64,000 nt of DNA from Calliopum simillimum (Eukaryota > Arthropoda > Insecta > Diptera > Lauxaniidae): the NCBI GenBank assembly GCA_951812925.1, contig OX638371.1:36802101-36866100 (forward strand), written 5' to 3'. A program made the translations under genes and the position numbers. A model generated the notes under the pieces. That model saw nothing but the letters and a program-made list of their open reading frames with translations. It searched no databases and was not told the DNA's origin. Positions 44,568 through 55,578 of this stretch are shown here, in pieces (position 1 is the first letter of the stretch; every line of letters begins with the position of its first letter).

Positions 44568-46250
44568 CTAACTTAGAAGTTCTAAGTAGTGTCTGAAGTG
44601 TTTTATTGTTAGGTAAATTGCCAGTAATTCCCGATCGAAAGTACTGTATTTTGTTTCAGCTGGACTAAGCTTTTTGGAAAAGAAAGCAAGTGGCTCAAGT
44701 TGTGCATTATATTCCTGTTGAAGGACTCCGCCGATGGCCGTGTTGGAAGCATCTACAGCAATAGATAGTTTTGCTTTACTGTTAAAATGATTAAGCAGTG
44801 TTTTCTTAGTAAAACTATCTTTGATTGCCTTAAATGCTTGTAGTGTAGTGTCGGTCCATTGCAAGTGTTTGTCTTTTGTCTTTGAAGAAGTGGTTACCAT
44901 TTGGTATATCGAGCTTAGCATGTTTGCTAGTTTTGGAATACATTTGTGGTAATAATTCGTCATTCCAATAAATTTCTGCATCTGTTTGACTGTATTTGGT
45001 ACTGGATAATCTGTGATGCATTGAATCCGTTCGGTCGATGGCTGAATACCGTCTTTTGATATATTGTAACTTAAAAAATTGATGGAGTTAACTCCGAATA
45101 CGCATTTATTCGGTTTAATATTTAATCCGTATTCGTCGAGACGTTCAAAAACTTGTGTTAAATGTGTGACGAGTTCTTCTTCAGTTTCACTAGCCACGAG
45201 TATATCGTCAAGGTATACGAAAATAAAATCTAGTCCTTGCAGTACTTCGTTGATGAACCTTTGGAATGTTTGTGCTGAATTCCTTAAACCGAATGGCATT
45301 CTTAGGAATTCAAACATTCCAAAAGGTGTCGTAATCGCTGTTTTGTGAACGTCCGCGGTAGCCATGGGAATTTGGTGGTAGGCTCTAATCAAGTCAAGTT
45401 TCGAGAAAATTTGTTTATTGTGTAAGTCAATAGAAAGGTCATGAATGTGTGGTAAAGGGTAGCGGTCTGGTACTGTTATAGCGTTCAGTCGTCTGTAATC
45501 TCCGCATGGTCTCCAGTCGTTGGGTTCTCGTTTTGGGACTAAATGCAGGGGAGATGCAGTCATCGAATCCGACGGACGACAGATTCCATTTTTAACCAAA
45601 AACTCGAACTCATTCTTTGCTATCTTTGACTTGAGGAGATCTAAGCGTCTTGGTCTTGAGAATGGTAGCTGTCCTTCAGTTATGATGTGGTGTTCTGTTT
45701 TGTGTTTGACAGGTTTGTTGTAGTCGGGTTCTGTTGTTAATGATGGAAAATGTTTAAGTATTTGTGTGTATTTATTTTCTATGCAAAGTAATTTAGGGAG
45801 TGGTGTTTCAGTGAACGCTGTGATAGTGTTAACTGCTATGTTAGTTAGTGGGTCAATAAGTCGTTTGTGTTTGAGGTCGATCAAAAGTCCGTACTTAGTG
45901 AGGAAGTCCGCTCCAATGATAGGTTTTGCAATATCTGCTAAAATGAAAGTAAAAACAAAATCCCTGCGTAACTTCAAATTTACAGTAAGTAATTTCTTAC
46001 CGTAAGTGGAAATAGTACTTCCGTTTGCTGCAGTTAGCTGTAAATCGGACTTGCGTTTAAAAGTTTTAAATTTGGAGGCGGGAAGAACTGAAACTTCCGC
46101 GCCACTGTCAATAAGGAAATTTAGTTTATTGTCATTGTCGAAAATAAAGAGACGACGTGTAAATGTTGTTAGATGTCCATCATCAGCCGTCGCGATGATG
46201 GAATCTTTTAGTTTGTTGGTGTGCGTTGGGTGTTTTGAACATAAGAACAT
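44568..46250 (-). CDS. Element C protease, reverse transcriptase and RNase H start
   Basis: 560 residues. Protease [15 protein letters not shown] near residue 50, RT with [26 protein letters not shown]-type [12 protein letters not shown] and YLDDILVAS, then RNase H ITVAVDAS-like [20 protein letters not shown] and [20 protein letters not shown]. The frame stops at 44568 just after [10 protein letters not shown] while the homologous sequence continues in another frame, so a small indel breaks Pol. It overlaps gag by 43 bp in the -1 frame. Confidence 0.92.
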   Translation of the reverse strand: MFLCSKHPTHTNKLKDSIIATADDGHLTTFTRRLFIFDNDNKLNFLIDSGAEVSVLPASKFKTFKRKSDLQLTAANGSTISTYGKKLLTVNLKLRRDFVFTFILADIAKPIIGADFLTKYGLLIDLKHKRLIDPLTNIAVNTITAFTETPLPKLLCIENKYTQILKHFPSLTTEPDYNKPVKHKTEHHIITEGQLPFSRPRRLDLLKSKIAKNEFEFLVKNGICRPSDSMTASPLHLVPKREPNDWRPCGDYRRLNAITVPDRYPLPHIHDLSIDLHNKQIFSKLDLIRAYHQIPMATADVHKTAITTPFGMFEFLRMPFGLRNSAQTFQRFINEVLQGLDFIFVYLDDILVASETEEELVTHLTQVFERLDEYGLNIKPNKCVFGVNSINFLSYNISKDGIQPSTERIQCITDYPVPNTVKQMQKFIGMTNYYHKCIPKLANMLSSIYQMVTTSSKTKDKHLQWTDTTLQAFKAIKDSFTKKTLLNHFNSKAKLSIAVDASNTAIGGVLQQEYNAQLEPLAFFSKKLSPAETKYSTFDRELLAIYLTIKHFRHYLELLS

Positions 46251-47152
46251 GGTTGTTCACACTTTCTAGCATCGTTACCAAACTTATAGTGGTATCGACA
46301 GAGCCAATTTGGTGGGCGTTGACGGGATGAGTTCCGAGAATTAGATCGTCTTCTGTAGCGATCTCTAGAAAATGTTCTGTGTGATGAACGATATTGCTGT
46401 TGATCCTGTTTTATTGAATTTACTTCTAATGTAAGTTTATTAAAGCATTCTAAAATTTTCGAGGTAGTATCTGTGAAGTTTGAAATAACTGCCTGCAGAT
46501 TAACCGATGGTAAAGCAATTGTTTGAGGCTTAGCTTTTATTGAAGAAACTTCACTTTCAGTGATAACTTCCCACAAGTTATCAGCGAGATTTAGAACTTC
46601 GGATAATTCTTTTAAATTTGATCCTGTTAAGGCTACATTTAGACTTTTAGGGAGCTTTCGAAGCCAGATTTTTCGCAAAAAATCTGGTTCGACCGATGTT
46701 CCTGCTAAAAGTTCCAAGGATCTGTAGAACTGGGATGGCTTCCGGTCGCCAATCTCAGAGTCGGATAGTATTTTATCGATCCGTTTGTTCTCGCTCAGAG
46801 AGTTACGTTCGATCAAAATTTTCTTAAGACCTTCATACAAATTTGTGGATGGTGGATTTCGAATGAAATCCAAGACGGTAACAATAACTTCTTGAGGAAG
46901 AGCAGTTATTGTATATTCGTACTTGGTCTTATCTACCGATATACCTTTGAATTGAAATTGCAATTCCGCGTGGATAAACCATGCATCGGGACAGTTTGTC
47001 CAAAATTGTGGGAGCTTAACGGACGTTGCAGATTTTTCGGACGCAAGAACATTATCGAAAGGGTTTGGAATTGTATTTTGGTCTTGATCCAATTCAATCA
47101 ATTGAGTTCGATTTGCCGAATCTCCATTATCGCGATTCGGGGAACGAAACAT
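46208..47152 (-). CDS. Element C Gag
   Basis: 314 residues. The capsid-like domain has [20 protein letters not shown] and a predicted helical middle. The C-terminus is basic ([17 protein letters not shown]) followed by [18 protein letters not shown], the unusual CHCC zinc motif known from CsRn1-clade elements. It forms particles and binds RNA. The ATG at 47152 lies 394 bp after the LTR. Confidence 0.9.
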   Translation of the reverse strand: MFRSPNRDNGDSANRTQLIELDQDQNTIPNPFDNVLASEKSATSVKLPQFWTNCPDAWFIHAELQFQFKGISVDKTKYEYTITALPQEVIVTVLDFIRNPPSTNLYEGLKKILIERNSLSENKRIDKILSDSEIGDRKPSQFYRSLELLAGTSVEPDFLRKIWLRKLPKSLNVALTGSNLKELSEVLNLADNLWEVITESEVSSIKAKPQTIALPSVNLQAVISNFTDTTSKILECFNKLTLEVNSIKQDQQQYRSSHRTFSRDRYRRRSNSRNSSRQRPPNWLCRYHYKFGNDARKCEQPCSYVQNTQRTPTN

Positions 47153-47545
47153 TTTAGTATTTATAAGAATAATGTAGTGTTTAAAATTTAGTAAATGTAA
47201 TTATAAGTGAATTTTTAAGTTGGAAAATAATTATTAAGTTTAAAGTTGATTTTAATTTTCTTTTTTTTTTTTGGTTTTTTTTGCACTTAAATAATATCTC
47301 TTACGATAATTTTCAGCTATATAAGCTTATGACAGTATCGGCGATTAGATATATTGATGTTTGAAGATTCTGCACGTCGAGCTGTTAACGGTTATTTCTT
47401 GAGCTATTTTTCTATCTTTAGAAATTGATTGTTGCTGCTGCAAGAATAATTGCTGGTAGCGGTCGCTGTTGATGTTCTTGGATGAAATGTAGTTTTTTTT
47501 TTTTTTTTTTTTAAAATAGGTTAAAAGTCCAGCAGGATCGCCAGT

Positions 47546-47787
47546 TGTAGTTTGGTTGTAAATGAGTTATAACAGCTGTAGTTGTGGGTTAATAATGATA
47601 AAATATTTATGTATATTTTTTAGAAGTTTTACATTTTTTATGATAACTTATTTTGTACATTATTTTTATCAAACTAACAAAATACAAAAATCATTTTTTG
47701 AAATTTAAAAACAAAAATAAATTGATCAACAATCATAAGTTATAGGATATAGGATAACAAGTAAGTTAAGTAAAAGTAAGCACTACA
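47546..47787 (-). repeat. 5' LTR of element C
   Basis: 242 bp, near-identical to 42895-43136, followed on the right by the TATT duplication and the resumption of the B integrase frame. Confidence 0.95.
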
Positions 47788-48292
47788 TATTAGATCTTAT
47801 ATGGAAGAGGACCATAGGGATTGGGATCTTTATTTATCAGAAATTGAGTGTGCACTTAGAAGTTCTGTTCACGCGGCCACTGGTGTCACCCCTTTCTTTG
47901 CCTTATTCGGACAGAACATGTTCACAAGCGGTACTGATTATCAGTTAGCAAGAAAACTTAATTCGTTGGATGATCCAGAGATTTTTATTATGAATAACCA
48001 GGATAGATTGTCCCTAATCCGTGAACGAATCAAATCAAATGTACACAAAGCCTATGAAAAAAGTGCTAAATATTATAACAGACGTAGTCGCGAAGTACAA
48101 TTTGTGCCTGGCCAGGAGATTTACAAGCGAAATTTTACTTTGAGTAACTTTCAGAAAAACGTGAACGCGAAATTTTGCAAAAAATTTACTAAGTGTCGAG
48201 TCGTACAGCCTATAGGCAATAGCATGTACAAACTCGAAACACTTGCGGGGAAATCATTAGGCATCTTTCACGCTAAAGACCTAAAGCAGTAG
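47788..48292 (+). pseudogene. Element B Pol, last part (integrase C-terminus)
   Basis: Continues the frame broken at 42894: ILAAI then RSYMEEDHRDWDLYLSEIEC, GVTPFFALFGQNM, RSREVQFVPGQEIY and a C-terminal HAKDLKQ-stop. It matches the end of A Pol almost residue for residue. The downstream ATG at 47801 is internal. Confidence 0.92.
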
Positions 48293-48996
48293 GATTGAAA
48301 ACCGATGAAATGGGGACAATTGCAATAAAAATGGAAAAGTGCAATGCTAGAGATAAGTCAACACACACGTGCAATATACGATAATAAGAAAAATTAATAT
48401 TAGACATTAGGATAGAATTTGTGCAATAAATACCACCAGTAGAATAATCTGATGTCTTCCTTGTGTGTTGGTGAAAAGTCCTCATAATTTTAAGTAAATC
48501 CACTGTGCAATACAATTTATGAAATCCTGTGATATTAAAGTACCTAAAAAAAGAGAGGAAATAAAGGAATCACAAAGTAAAATTCTTATGACAAATTGTT
48601 TAAGCATATACGTCCCGTCACATGTATGTAAAACAAGATAGCCAAAGTCTAATCCTGTGAAAAGTCCGGCAAACTTCATAGGAAATCTGAAACGAAATTG
48701 AGGAAAAAAAAAAAAAAAAAATATGAGATGATTGGTAAAATGAAATAATTTGCATTAAAATGTCAAGTGATTGCCCGGCTAGCCCATCTGTAGCATGAGT
48801 CTCTTAGTCTCAGGGTGTGGGCGAAAGCCTACGTTGAGCGCCGTCTAAACAGAGTTTTTTTTTTGAACCATGCTTCTAGGCCTGTAGGGATGGAAAACCA
48901 AAATTTTAAGTTCATTCGTATGCATTAGAATATGGTAAAATGCACACTAGGATGGTTGCAGAAACCTTTAGAGGCGTCTTGACCACCATAGTGTTT
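48293..48996 (+). other. Element B 3' untranslated region
   Basis: Non-coding, with the tRNA-Lys-like sequence at 48773-48842. The bases before the LTR (GTCTTGACCACCATAGTGTTT in part) contain no polypurine tract but resemble the same position in A (GTCTTGGACGACGGAGAGTTT in part). Confidence 0.7.
48773..48842 (+). other. tRNA-Lys(CTT)-like sequence in element B
   Basis: Begins GCCCGGCTAGCCCATCTG, anticodon arm TGAGTCTCTTAGTCTCA with CTT in the loop, then CAGGGTGTGGGCGAAAGCC and CGTTGAGCGCC. About 70 nt, sense with the element, 154 bp before the 3' LTR. It shares with A the same altered T-arm (GTGTGGGCGRAAGCCTACG), so the two copies descend from one ancestral insertion. Confidence 0.85.
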
Positions 48997-51900
48997 TGTT
49001 GCATGTTTGGTTATGGCAGCAATTTGAAAGTGCAGGATTAGAAGTAGAATACCTTTAAGCTTTCACGATTTACCAGAATGGGGTGCTCACGTTCTAAGTT
49101 ACTAACATTTGCCCACGAATATTTGCCTACGACGACACAAAATTGTTTTTTTTTGTCTTTCGAACAAGCCACACAACCTAGTACAATAATCTTTTGACCG
49201 CATTTAACTTTGAAATAAACTAAAACTCGTTCAAGCCAAAGTGTCAACCAAGGATGGCGTTCTCTTGTGTTAATTTGTAAACACCTTGCAATTCCATTAG
49301 GAAAATTAATGAAAGCAAAATGGCTTGCAAGTGTATAGAAAATATATCTGCATTTTTAGAACATGCTAAAAACTTTTGTTTGCCAACACAGGAAACTTTC
49401 CAAAGTGGTGATCTCAGGGAATGGCAAAACTTGAGCTCTGGTGTTATTTGCTTACAATCCGTGGGTAGAAAGGGTCGGAACTTTGAAAACCATCGGTTGG
49501 TCCAAAAGAGACTGATAAATATGTTCGCTTCTCTGATGAATAAATGCACGCGGGTCAAAGAGTTATTTCGCTGCAGTATGGGTCAAACAGAGGTGCAACC
49601 CAACCTGGTATTAACTGTGATAACACCAGACATATGTAAACGGGACCAAAGCCAACATAATTCGTATGTTCAGCTGTGGGGAAGCAGGAGTAAAGCTATT
49701 ACGTTAGCAAAAACCTGCGAGGCGACAATAGAAATGAGTGAATGTCGCTCACCGAAAGATTGGTAATTGCTGGAACTACAAAATACACGTACAGGAAAAT
49801 CATATTACCTTGTTATATGCAGATGTCCCGATAAATTCAAAATAAAGCGTCCAATGGCATGATGTGCGTCAAACCTGGTTACTCGGTGCGTCAAATAAAC
49901 ACCAAAGCGCTACCAACTGCAAAGGTCATTCGATCGTCCAAGCTCGCAAAATCCTGCTTTTTGGCAGCAATCAGATCACAAATTAGGATGCGTGTGGGGC
50001 GAGTAATGATACCAGTTTCCAATCGTGATTTATTAGCTTAACGTTTAGGCGTTTAGGTGAAATAAAAGAAAAAAAACAATTCATCTGCAAATTGTCACTT
50101 GTAATGTACGGCCATCATTGTTTTATTAAACGTCAGATGCCATATGAAGAGAGGGATATTTTGAGTACGGTATTACCAGGTCAGAGAAAAAAGTAGGAAT
50201 TTTGTATTAGTATTGGGTTTGGAACTAGGAAAACGATATGCGTGTTACCAATTTTGGCAATGTTAAGCGATGATAAGAGTTTTCCGATGAGTTAAGCAAT
50301 TTGGTAGTTCGGGAAAATTAAGAGGAAGCGTTTCGAGTGTAGTCGATTTTTAATGTTGGGGTGTGGGTGTAAGTCATATGTAGGAGCTATGTAATGTACT
50401 AAGCGGTTCTTTTTGTTGCTGCTGAGCTTCTAGAAATTTTGAGTTGACGACAGACTTGTTTCGCGGTAAAATTTTTAAAAGTAAAACCACCGCCGGATGG
50501 AAAAGTCGTGTTGCTGCGCAAGTTTATTTAAAAATTTAAATTTTGTTTTTGGAAATTTTAAAGTGTTTGTAAAGTACAGTTGATTCAGCCCGCGGCAAAA
50601 TTTTATTAAATTTATTTAAAAAAATAATTAGCAGCAATTTAATTTCGGGTCGACAGTGATTAAAACTAGAGGAAAAAAGAAGAAGGTAAAATTTTTTAGA
50701 AATTTTAGACTTTTTAGTGGAAAGTGAGTGATAGATTTCATACTTGGTTTAGGAATTCCTGTGGTGTACTTTGTACGAAGAAATCGGCAGCATCAGCAGC
50801 AGCAGCAAAGATACCCCTTTACAGTAAACGACAGAAGAACAAAATAAACGTAAGTCAGATGCCTGACGATAGCCAGAAGATTACGAATTTTAATTTTGTG
50901 TTTCCCGGATAGTGTGGTTGGCGTATGAGGACAAGGAACCGGCGGTGGAAAAAATTTTATAAGCAAATCCTCAACAAAAAAAGATAAGTCAGCTACAGTT
51001 TTTTTTTAGTATTCCATGTATATATTTGGCATCATTTTCTACTGGGGAATATGAAAAAACTAATCTCGTAAATTCAAGAAATTTGGTTGGGGTCTTGGGT
51101 GGAAAAAGGAATATTCCAAAATACGTGAAGTGTGAACCTATGATCGGTTACATGTAGTGAGGGAACTGCAAGAATATACGGGCTGGTATAAACACAGGGT
51201 TCCTGCGGAGTATTTATTTTTCATTTTAAGTTTAGTTTTAAGATTATTTTAATCGTATAAATTAAGGTTGCGTTTTATAGTCTCGGTTAAAATTGGAAAA
51301 AATGTCGGTATTCTATATAAAATTTTTGCGTTTGTAAAGGGAAATGGCGGATGTTCGGTAATTTTCGCGGTCGTTTAATCGTGGCCATTTTAAATTTTAA
51401 GCACGCATATCTTCATCCCAAAGAGCTCTCTAGGGTGGCGTTAAAATTATATGTTCGAAAAGTGACCGACATTTTCGTTTCAAAGTCGGTAAAAGAAAGA
51501 AAATTTATTTTAAAAAAAATCGAATAACCCATTTTTCCCTGTTTTTTTTTTTTTTTTTTTGTTCAAAATTATATTTTGTTTTATTTCACATATTTATTGA
51601 ATTTCGTTGGCGATATACCATTTACATTACATGCATGTTTAAATTATTTAATTATTTTGATGATGTTATTATTTCTTTTTGATAACCTATACTATTACAT
51701 GATTTATTTCAGTGAAGTTAGATTTATTCTAGATATTTTGTCCTAAGAATTTTTTGTAATTATTTTTGAGCAATTTTTGCTGAATTACTTTTCTAGTGAA
51801 GAGTGTGTTAGGGCCTATGATATAGTTTTTTTTTGGTTTTGCATTGTTTAATACGGATGCTTCCGTTTATCAAAATTTCATTAATAAAATTAATTTTGTG

Positions 51901-52332
51901 AATTTTTAATAATTCAAAATGAGGCGTTAATTTAATTTGGAAGGGAGGGGGATTGCAGTGGTCGATGATGATGGTGGATAAGTGAGGTGAATTATGGTTG
52001 GTTGTGGGTGTTTGTGGGTATCATCAGGAAATTTTAAAGAGGTGATACAGGATGGGCGGGTGCGAAGGAAGGTTACCATCTTTTTCCTAGGTTTCGTGAT
52101 CTTTAATTCTGTGGGTTTTTCTTTTGGGTTTTGTTTTGGGAGATCGATAGTTGGGGGTTTTTTTTTTTGGTTTGCACCGGTACATTTTTATTTTTCAAAT
52201 TTCACTTCCGCCGGAAGTGAAATTTATTGTTAGCTCCCTCGACCTAACGCGGCGGGTTGAGAACCCCCTGAAAGTCCAGAGTTAGCCGTGGTGGACCCGC
52301 GTTAGGTACGATACCTATGGGGACATATAACA
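48997..52332 (+). repeat. 3' LTR of element B
   Basis: 3,336 bp. Same content as the 5' LTR, including the captured calponin copy at 49253-49639 and the terminal stem-loop at 52243-52306. Confidence 0.93.
49253..49639 (+). pseudogene. Captured transgelin/calponin-like retrocopy (right LTR)
   Basis: Second copy of 34116-34502 with a few substitutions (for example FCLPTQ for FCVPTQ). Confidence 0.88.
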
Positions 52333-54770
52333 AATTTCTTTGGCTTACTTTTTTGTTTTCCTATAAAAAATGTGCTAATGAAAGAAATGAGGTATAAATT
52401 GCATATCCAGTCGAATGAAATTGATTTGGATTCCATAATTTGTTACAAAAATTAAAGGTTAATCAGACATTTTTTGGAAAAATAGTGCCTTAAAAATAAA
52501 AAACGTAAAAAATAACAATAAAAAATGTTTGAAAATACGCCATATCTCGAAAATGTTGACTCGGATTTAAAATTTTTGTACGACAATTTTGTAGTTAGTT
52601 AAAATACCTTTGATATGACACCAATATTATTAAAATCCAGACAGGGGTACCGAACTAATGCCTGTTTTTATTAAAGCTATATCCCGATCTTTCGATGGCT
52701 ATATTTCCGAAAGTAGATCCGATCAGACATTTTTGATTACACATTTTTCTTAAAATTAAAAGCGTAATAAGCCAAATTAGGTTTAAAAAAAAATATTAAC
52801 AGTCGATAACACAGGTTTACAAAAAAAAAAAAAAAAAAATGTCATGGCATTTTGATCAGACTATGTGTTTCCTAGAGACTTTGACGTCCTGAATCCGAAT
52901 CCCGAGTCCGTTTTTTTCCAGACCGTCTGAGAAAAAATATTTCAAGGTCATATGGAGGTTATGTGTCGTTTTGTGATAAATTCGCTAAAATTCTGAAACT
53001 AATTTTTTATCATTGAATCCTTAGTCTTTTAAAAGAATATGTGATCAAAAAGGCTATCTCGGATCTAGTTTCGGCGATATGACCATCGGAAAATCCGGAT
53101 GTATCTTCTATGAAAACCGCTATAAGTTGGGAACTCCTGGATGGATTTGTAAAATATTGGTGTCATATGGAAGGTATTTTGACAGTTTATAAAAATGTGT
53201 CGAACATATTTTCAATTGAATTGAGCTTTTTTAAAATTTTGTGAATTTTCTCAATTACAACAACAAATAAATCAACAACACCAACAACCATAACAACAAC
53301 AACAACAACAACAACAAAACATCTCTCATATGACACTAATATTTTCCAAATCCATCCAGGGGTACCCAACTTATAGTGGTTTTCATAGAAGATATATATT
53401 CTGATCTTCCGATGGCTATATCATCGAAACTATATCCGAGATACCCTTTTTGATCATTCTATTTAAGACCTAAGAGTTCAATGATTAAGAATGAGTTTCA
53501 GAATTTTAGCGAATGTAAGCCTGTGTAATCTAACATTGAGCCCAGCTGTTTTATGATAAAAAATTATAAACTAGCAATAAAATAAAATTTTTCTTAATTC
53601 TTCACTTTTCACATAATAAAAACCTTACAGCAAGCAACTAATAGCTTTAAGATCGCTCTAAGACCTCCTACGTTGCAGGTATTAAAAGTCGCATTCATAA
53701 AGACGGAAAAGAGCTTTCTAAATGCTACCAGAATACCAAAACATCTTCGTTACTACTTTCGTAGCAGTGAAGACTGTGGTGAGATGTTTGACAGCTCTAA
53801 TACTGTCGCCAAAATAGCCCTAATAGTCGTTATGAGTTGTATGGATGGATTTTAAAAATGTTGATGCTCTCTGAATGATATTTTAACAATCTTCAATATT
53901 TGTATGCAAGACCAACGACGTATATTTTTTATAAAGATACACAGTTCGTTACTGTGGTCTGTGGAATTTGTTAAAATTGATAAAATGTTGCTGAAAGCGG
54001 ACAAACGAAATGTCTAAATACGTTTGTTTTTCGAATTCCGCGTCTGTTTAACATACAATTTTCAGAAAATCAAACGCAGCACTGGCATAGCAACATTTTA
54101 TTCCTCTTTGAACAGCTTTATTTGTGTCTAACCAAATTGCACAGACCGGCGAGTAAGTCAAACGAATAAAATTTGAATATCTTATTCATATACGTCGTTT
54201 TCAAGACATCTAAATTGGGGCCACTATATTCAAGATATCAAATTTTTTTCTAAAATTAAGGCCATTGCTTTTTTGAACTTTTATTTTTTTCAAAAAATAT
54301 ATTATTAACCCAAATTTGTTAAATTTTTAAAATGAATAGTGTAAATTATCTGCTTCAAAATAGTTGTTGTATTTTTTTTCTTGTTGTTGTAATTCACAAA
54401 TCCATAAAACTTCAAATAAAATTTTTGATTCAATAGTTTTTTTATTTATAAAAATTTTTAGAACGGAATTATCACGTGCAAATGTTAAATCAAATAAAAG
54501 TAAAAAAAGGTTGACTAATTTTAGTTAAAATTATACATTTTTGGGGAAAATCGTTTTTATAAAATAATAGGTCTAAATTTTAGAAAAAAATAATATTTTG
54601 GCAACGGTACCTCAGTTTGAAGTTTGGGTATGTTCAAGTTTTATAGCTTGTTAAAATACCTTCTGAATTGAATGACATCAGTTTTATTAAAATCCATTGA
54701 GCGTATCCCTACCTACAGCACAAAAAGCGCACGCACGAAGAATAAAATAAACGCCTTGACGTTCGTTGAA
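52333..54770. repeat. Cluster of inverted repeats related to 33343-33858
   Basis: A repeat of about 120 bp, recognisable by GATATAGCCATCGGAAGATC, AAAATCCATCCAGGGGTACC and TTGGTGTCATATG-like strings, occurs at 52600-52730 (minus), 53065-53185 (plus), 53315-53440 (minus), with weaker copies near 53840-53890 and 54640-54720. The first pairs with 33343-33480 across element B. (CAA)n microsatellites lie at 53255-53320. No coding content. Confidence 0.6.
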
Positions 54771-54779
54771 TTATGAAGA

Positions 54780-55110
54780 AGAAGAAACTGATAGTTTAGT
54801 CTACCGTGTGAATGCTTGTATAAGCAGCAATGGAGAATTGACCAATAGGCGATAGCATATTGCTCGTGTGTTCGCTCTCATATGCCGCAATGGAGGATAG
54901 AATTATCGCCAGACTATTATGTCTGTTGTGTGAACCAGAACATGCGCTTTTTAAGTTGTAGGAAGCGATATGTTTGATGGATTTTAATAAAATAAGAGCT
55001 GGTTCACACACGGACTAAATAGTCTGGCGATAGTACTACTTCCCAGCGGTGGGAAGCGGTCCCTTCTCCTGCCTACAAATAGTACTATCGCCAAACTATT
55101 TAGAGTTAGA
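54780..55110. mobile_element. MITE cluster with a hairpin, TAAGAGCTGGTTCAC family
   Basis: 54780-54950 is a degraded unit ending CAGACTATTATG...GTGTGAACCAG. 54990-55103 starts with AATAAGAGCTGGTTCACAC and folds as CTAAATAGTCTGGCGATAGT against ACTATCGCCAAACTATTTAG, with a loop of about 45 nt. Another partial unit lies at 55205-55270. Confidence 0.6.
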
Positions 55111-55541
55111 TTTGACTATGTTTTCACTTAAATGATCCAAAATACCACGAAAAACTTGAATAAAATATTTGGTAATCTGTGGATTAACTTTTAATCTGGT
55201 TAATCTGGCATATCTCATACGCCGCAATGGAGGAACAGATAGTTGCGCAACTATCCTGTCTGCCGTGCGAATCTTACTATGTCGGGGTTCCACATTCTCG
55301 AAGAAAACTAGTGGCACTGCTGGCATTTTCGATATCGATTATTTTGTGTTCTTCTTCTGTTTCGATACAGCGTTTCTATTTCATTGTATTCGCTGGTATT
55401 CTCTCCGCCATATTTGCTAAAGCCGCCGCTTTCTGAATCGACGATTGGATTCTGACGTGCATTACTTTGTCTGTGGATTTATCGTAAATTTAAGCGGTTT
55501 TCTGTGAGTTTATAGTTTTTAATTTGTGTGTATTTTGAAAT

Positions 55542-55578
55542 ATGGCTTCCGAAGAAGAAAATGATGATACCGTTCAAG
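55542..55578 (+). CDS. Mi-2: Probable first coding exon of Mi-2 (CHD-type nucleosome remodeller)
   Basis: ATG at 55542 opens MASEEENDDTVQ and meets a good donor (G/GTGAGTG) at 55579. The first nine residues equal what I know of the Drosophila Mi-2 N-terminus, and then it diverges. Mi-2 is the ATPase of the NuRD/dMec nucleosome-remodelling complexes. The preceding 55270-55541 is less AT-biased and would be the 5' UTR and promoter. No second exon was found before the window ends, so intron 1 would exceed 8.4 kb. With so short an exon the identification is tentative. Confidence 0.5.

Larger units (their letters stand above)
42895..47787 (-). mobile_element. Element C: Ty3/gypsy retrotransposon nested in B
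   Basis: 4,893 bp, minus strand, LTRs 42895-43136 and 47546-47787 of 242 bp with one A/G mismatch by eye. The Gag CHCC motif and overall layout fit the CsRn1-like clade. After the 5' LTR the sense strand has TGGCGATCCTGCTGGAC as candidate PBS (tRNA not assigned), and GTGGGGGGAATAA precedes the 3' LTR as polypurine tract. Younger than B, since it interrupts it. Confidence 0.95.
33859..52332 (+). mobile_element. Element B: giant-LTR Ty3/gypsy retrotransposon, split by element C
   Basis: 18.5 kb as it stands, about 13.6 kb without C. LTRs 33859-37195 and 48997-52332 differ at about 15-20 positions by eye (roughly 0.5%). Gag is one open frame. Pol has two frame changes and the C insertion in integrase. 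Related to A: same TGTTGCATG LTR start, similar LTR 3' end, PBS and Pol, and a tRNA-Lys-like sequence before the 3' LTR. No env. Confidence 0.95.

Noticed and set aside
40073..48292. An env gene or endogenous retrovirus envelope in A or B
   Set aside because: After integrase only about 650-700 bp of non-coding sequence remains before the LTR in both elements.
53187..53369. Minus-strand frame with a poly-Val run
   Set aside because: Translation of a (CAA)n microsatellite.
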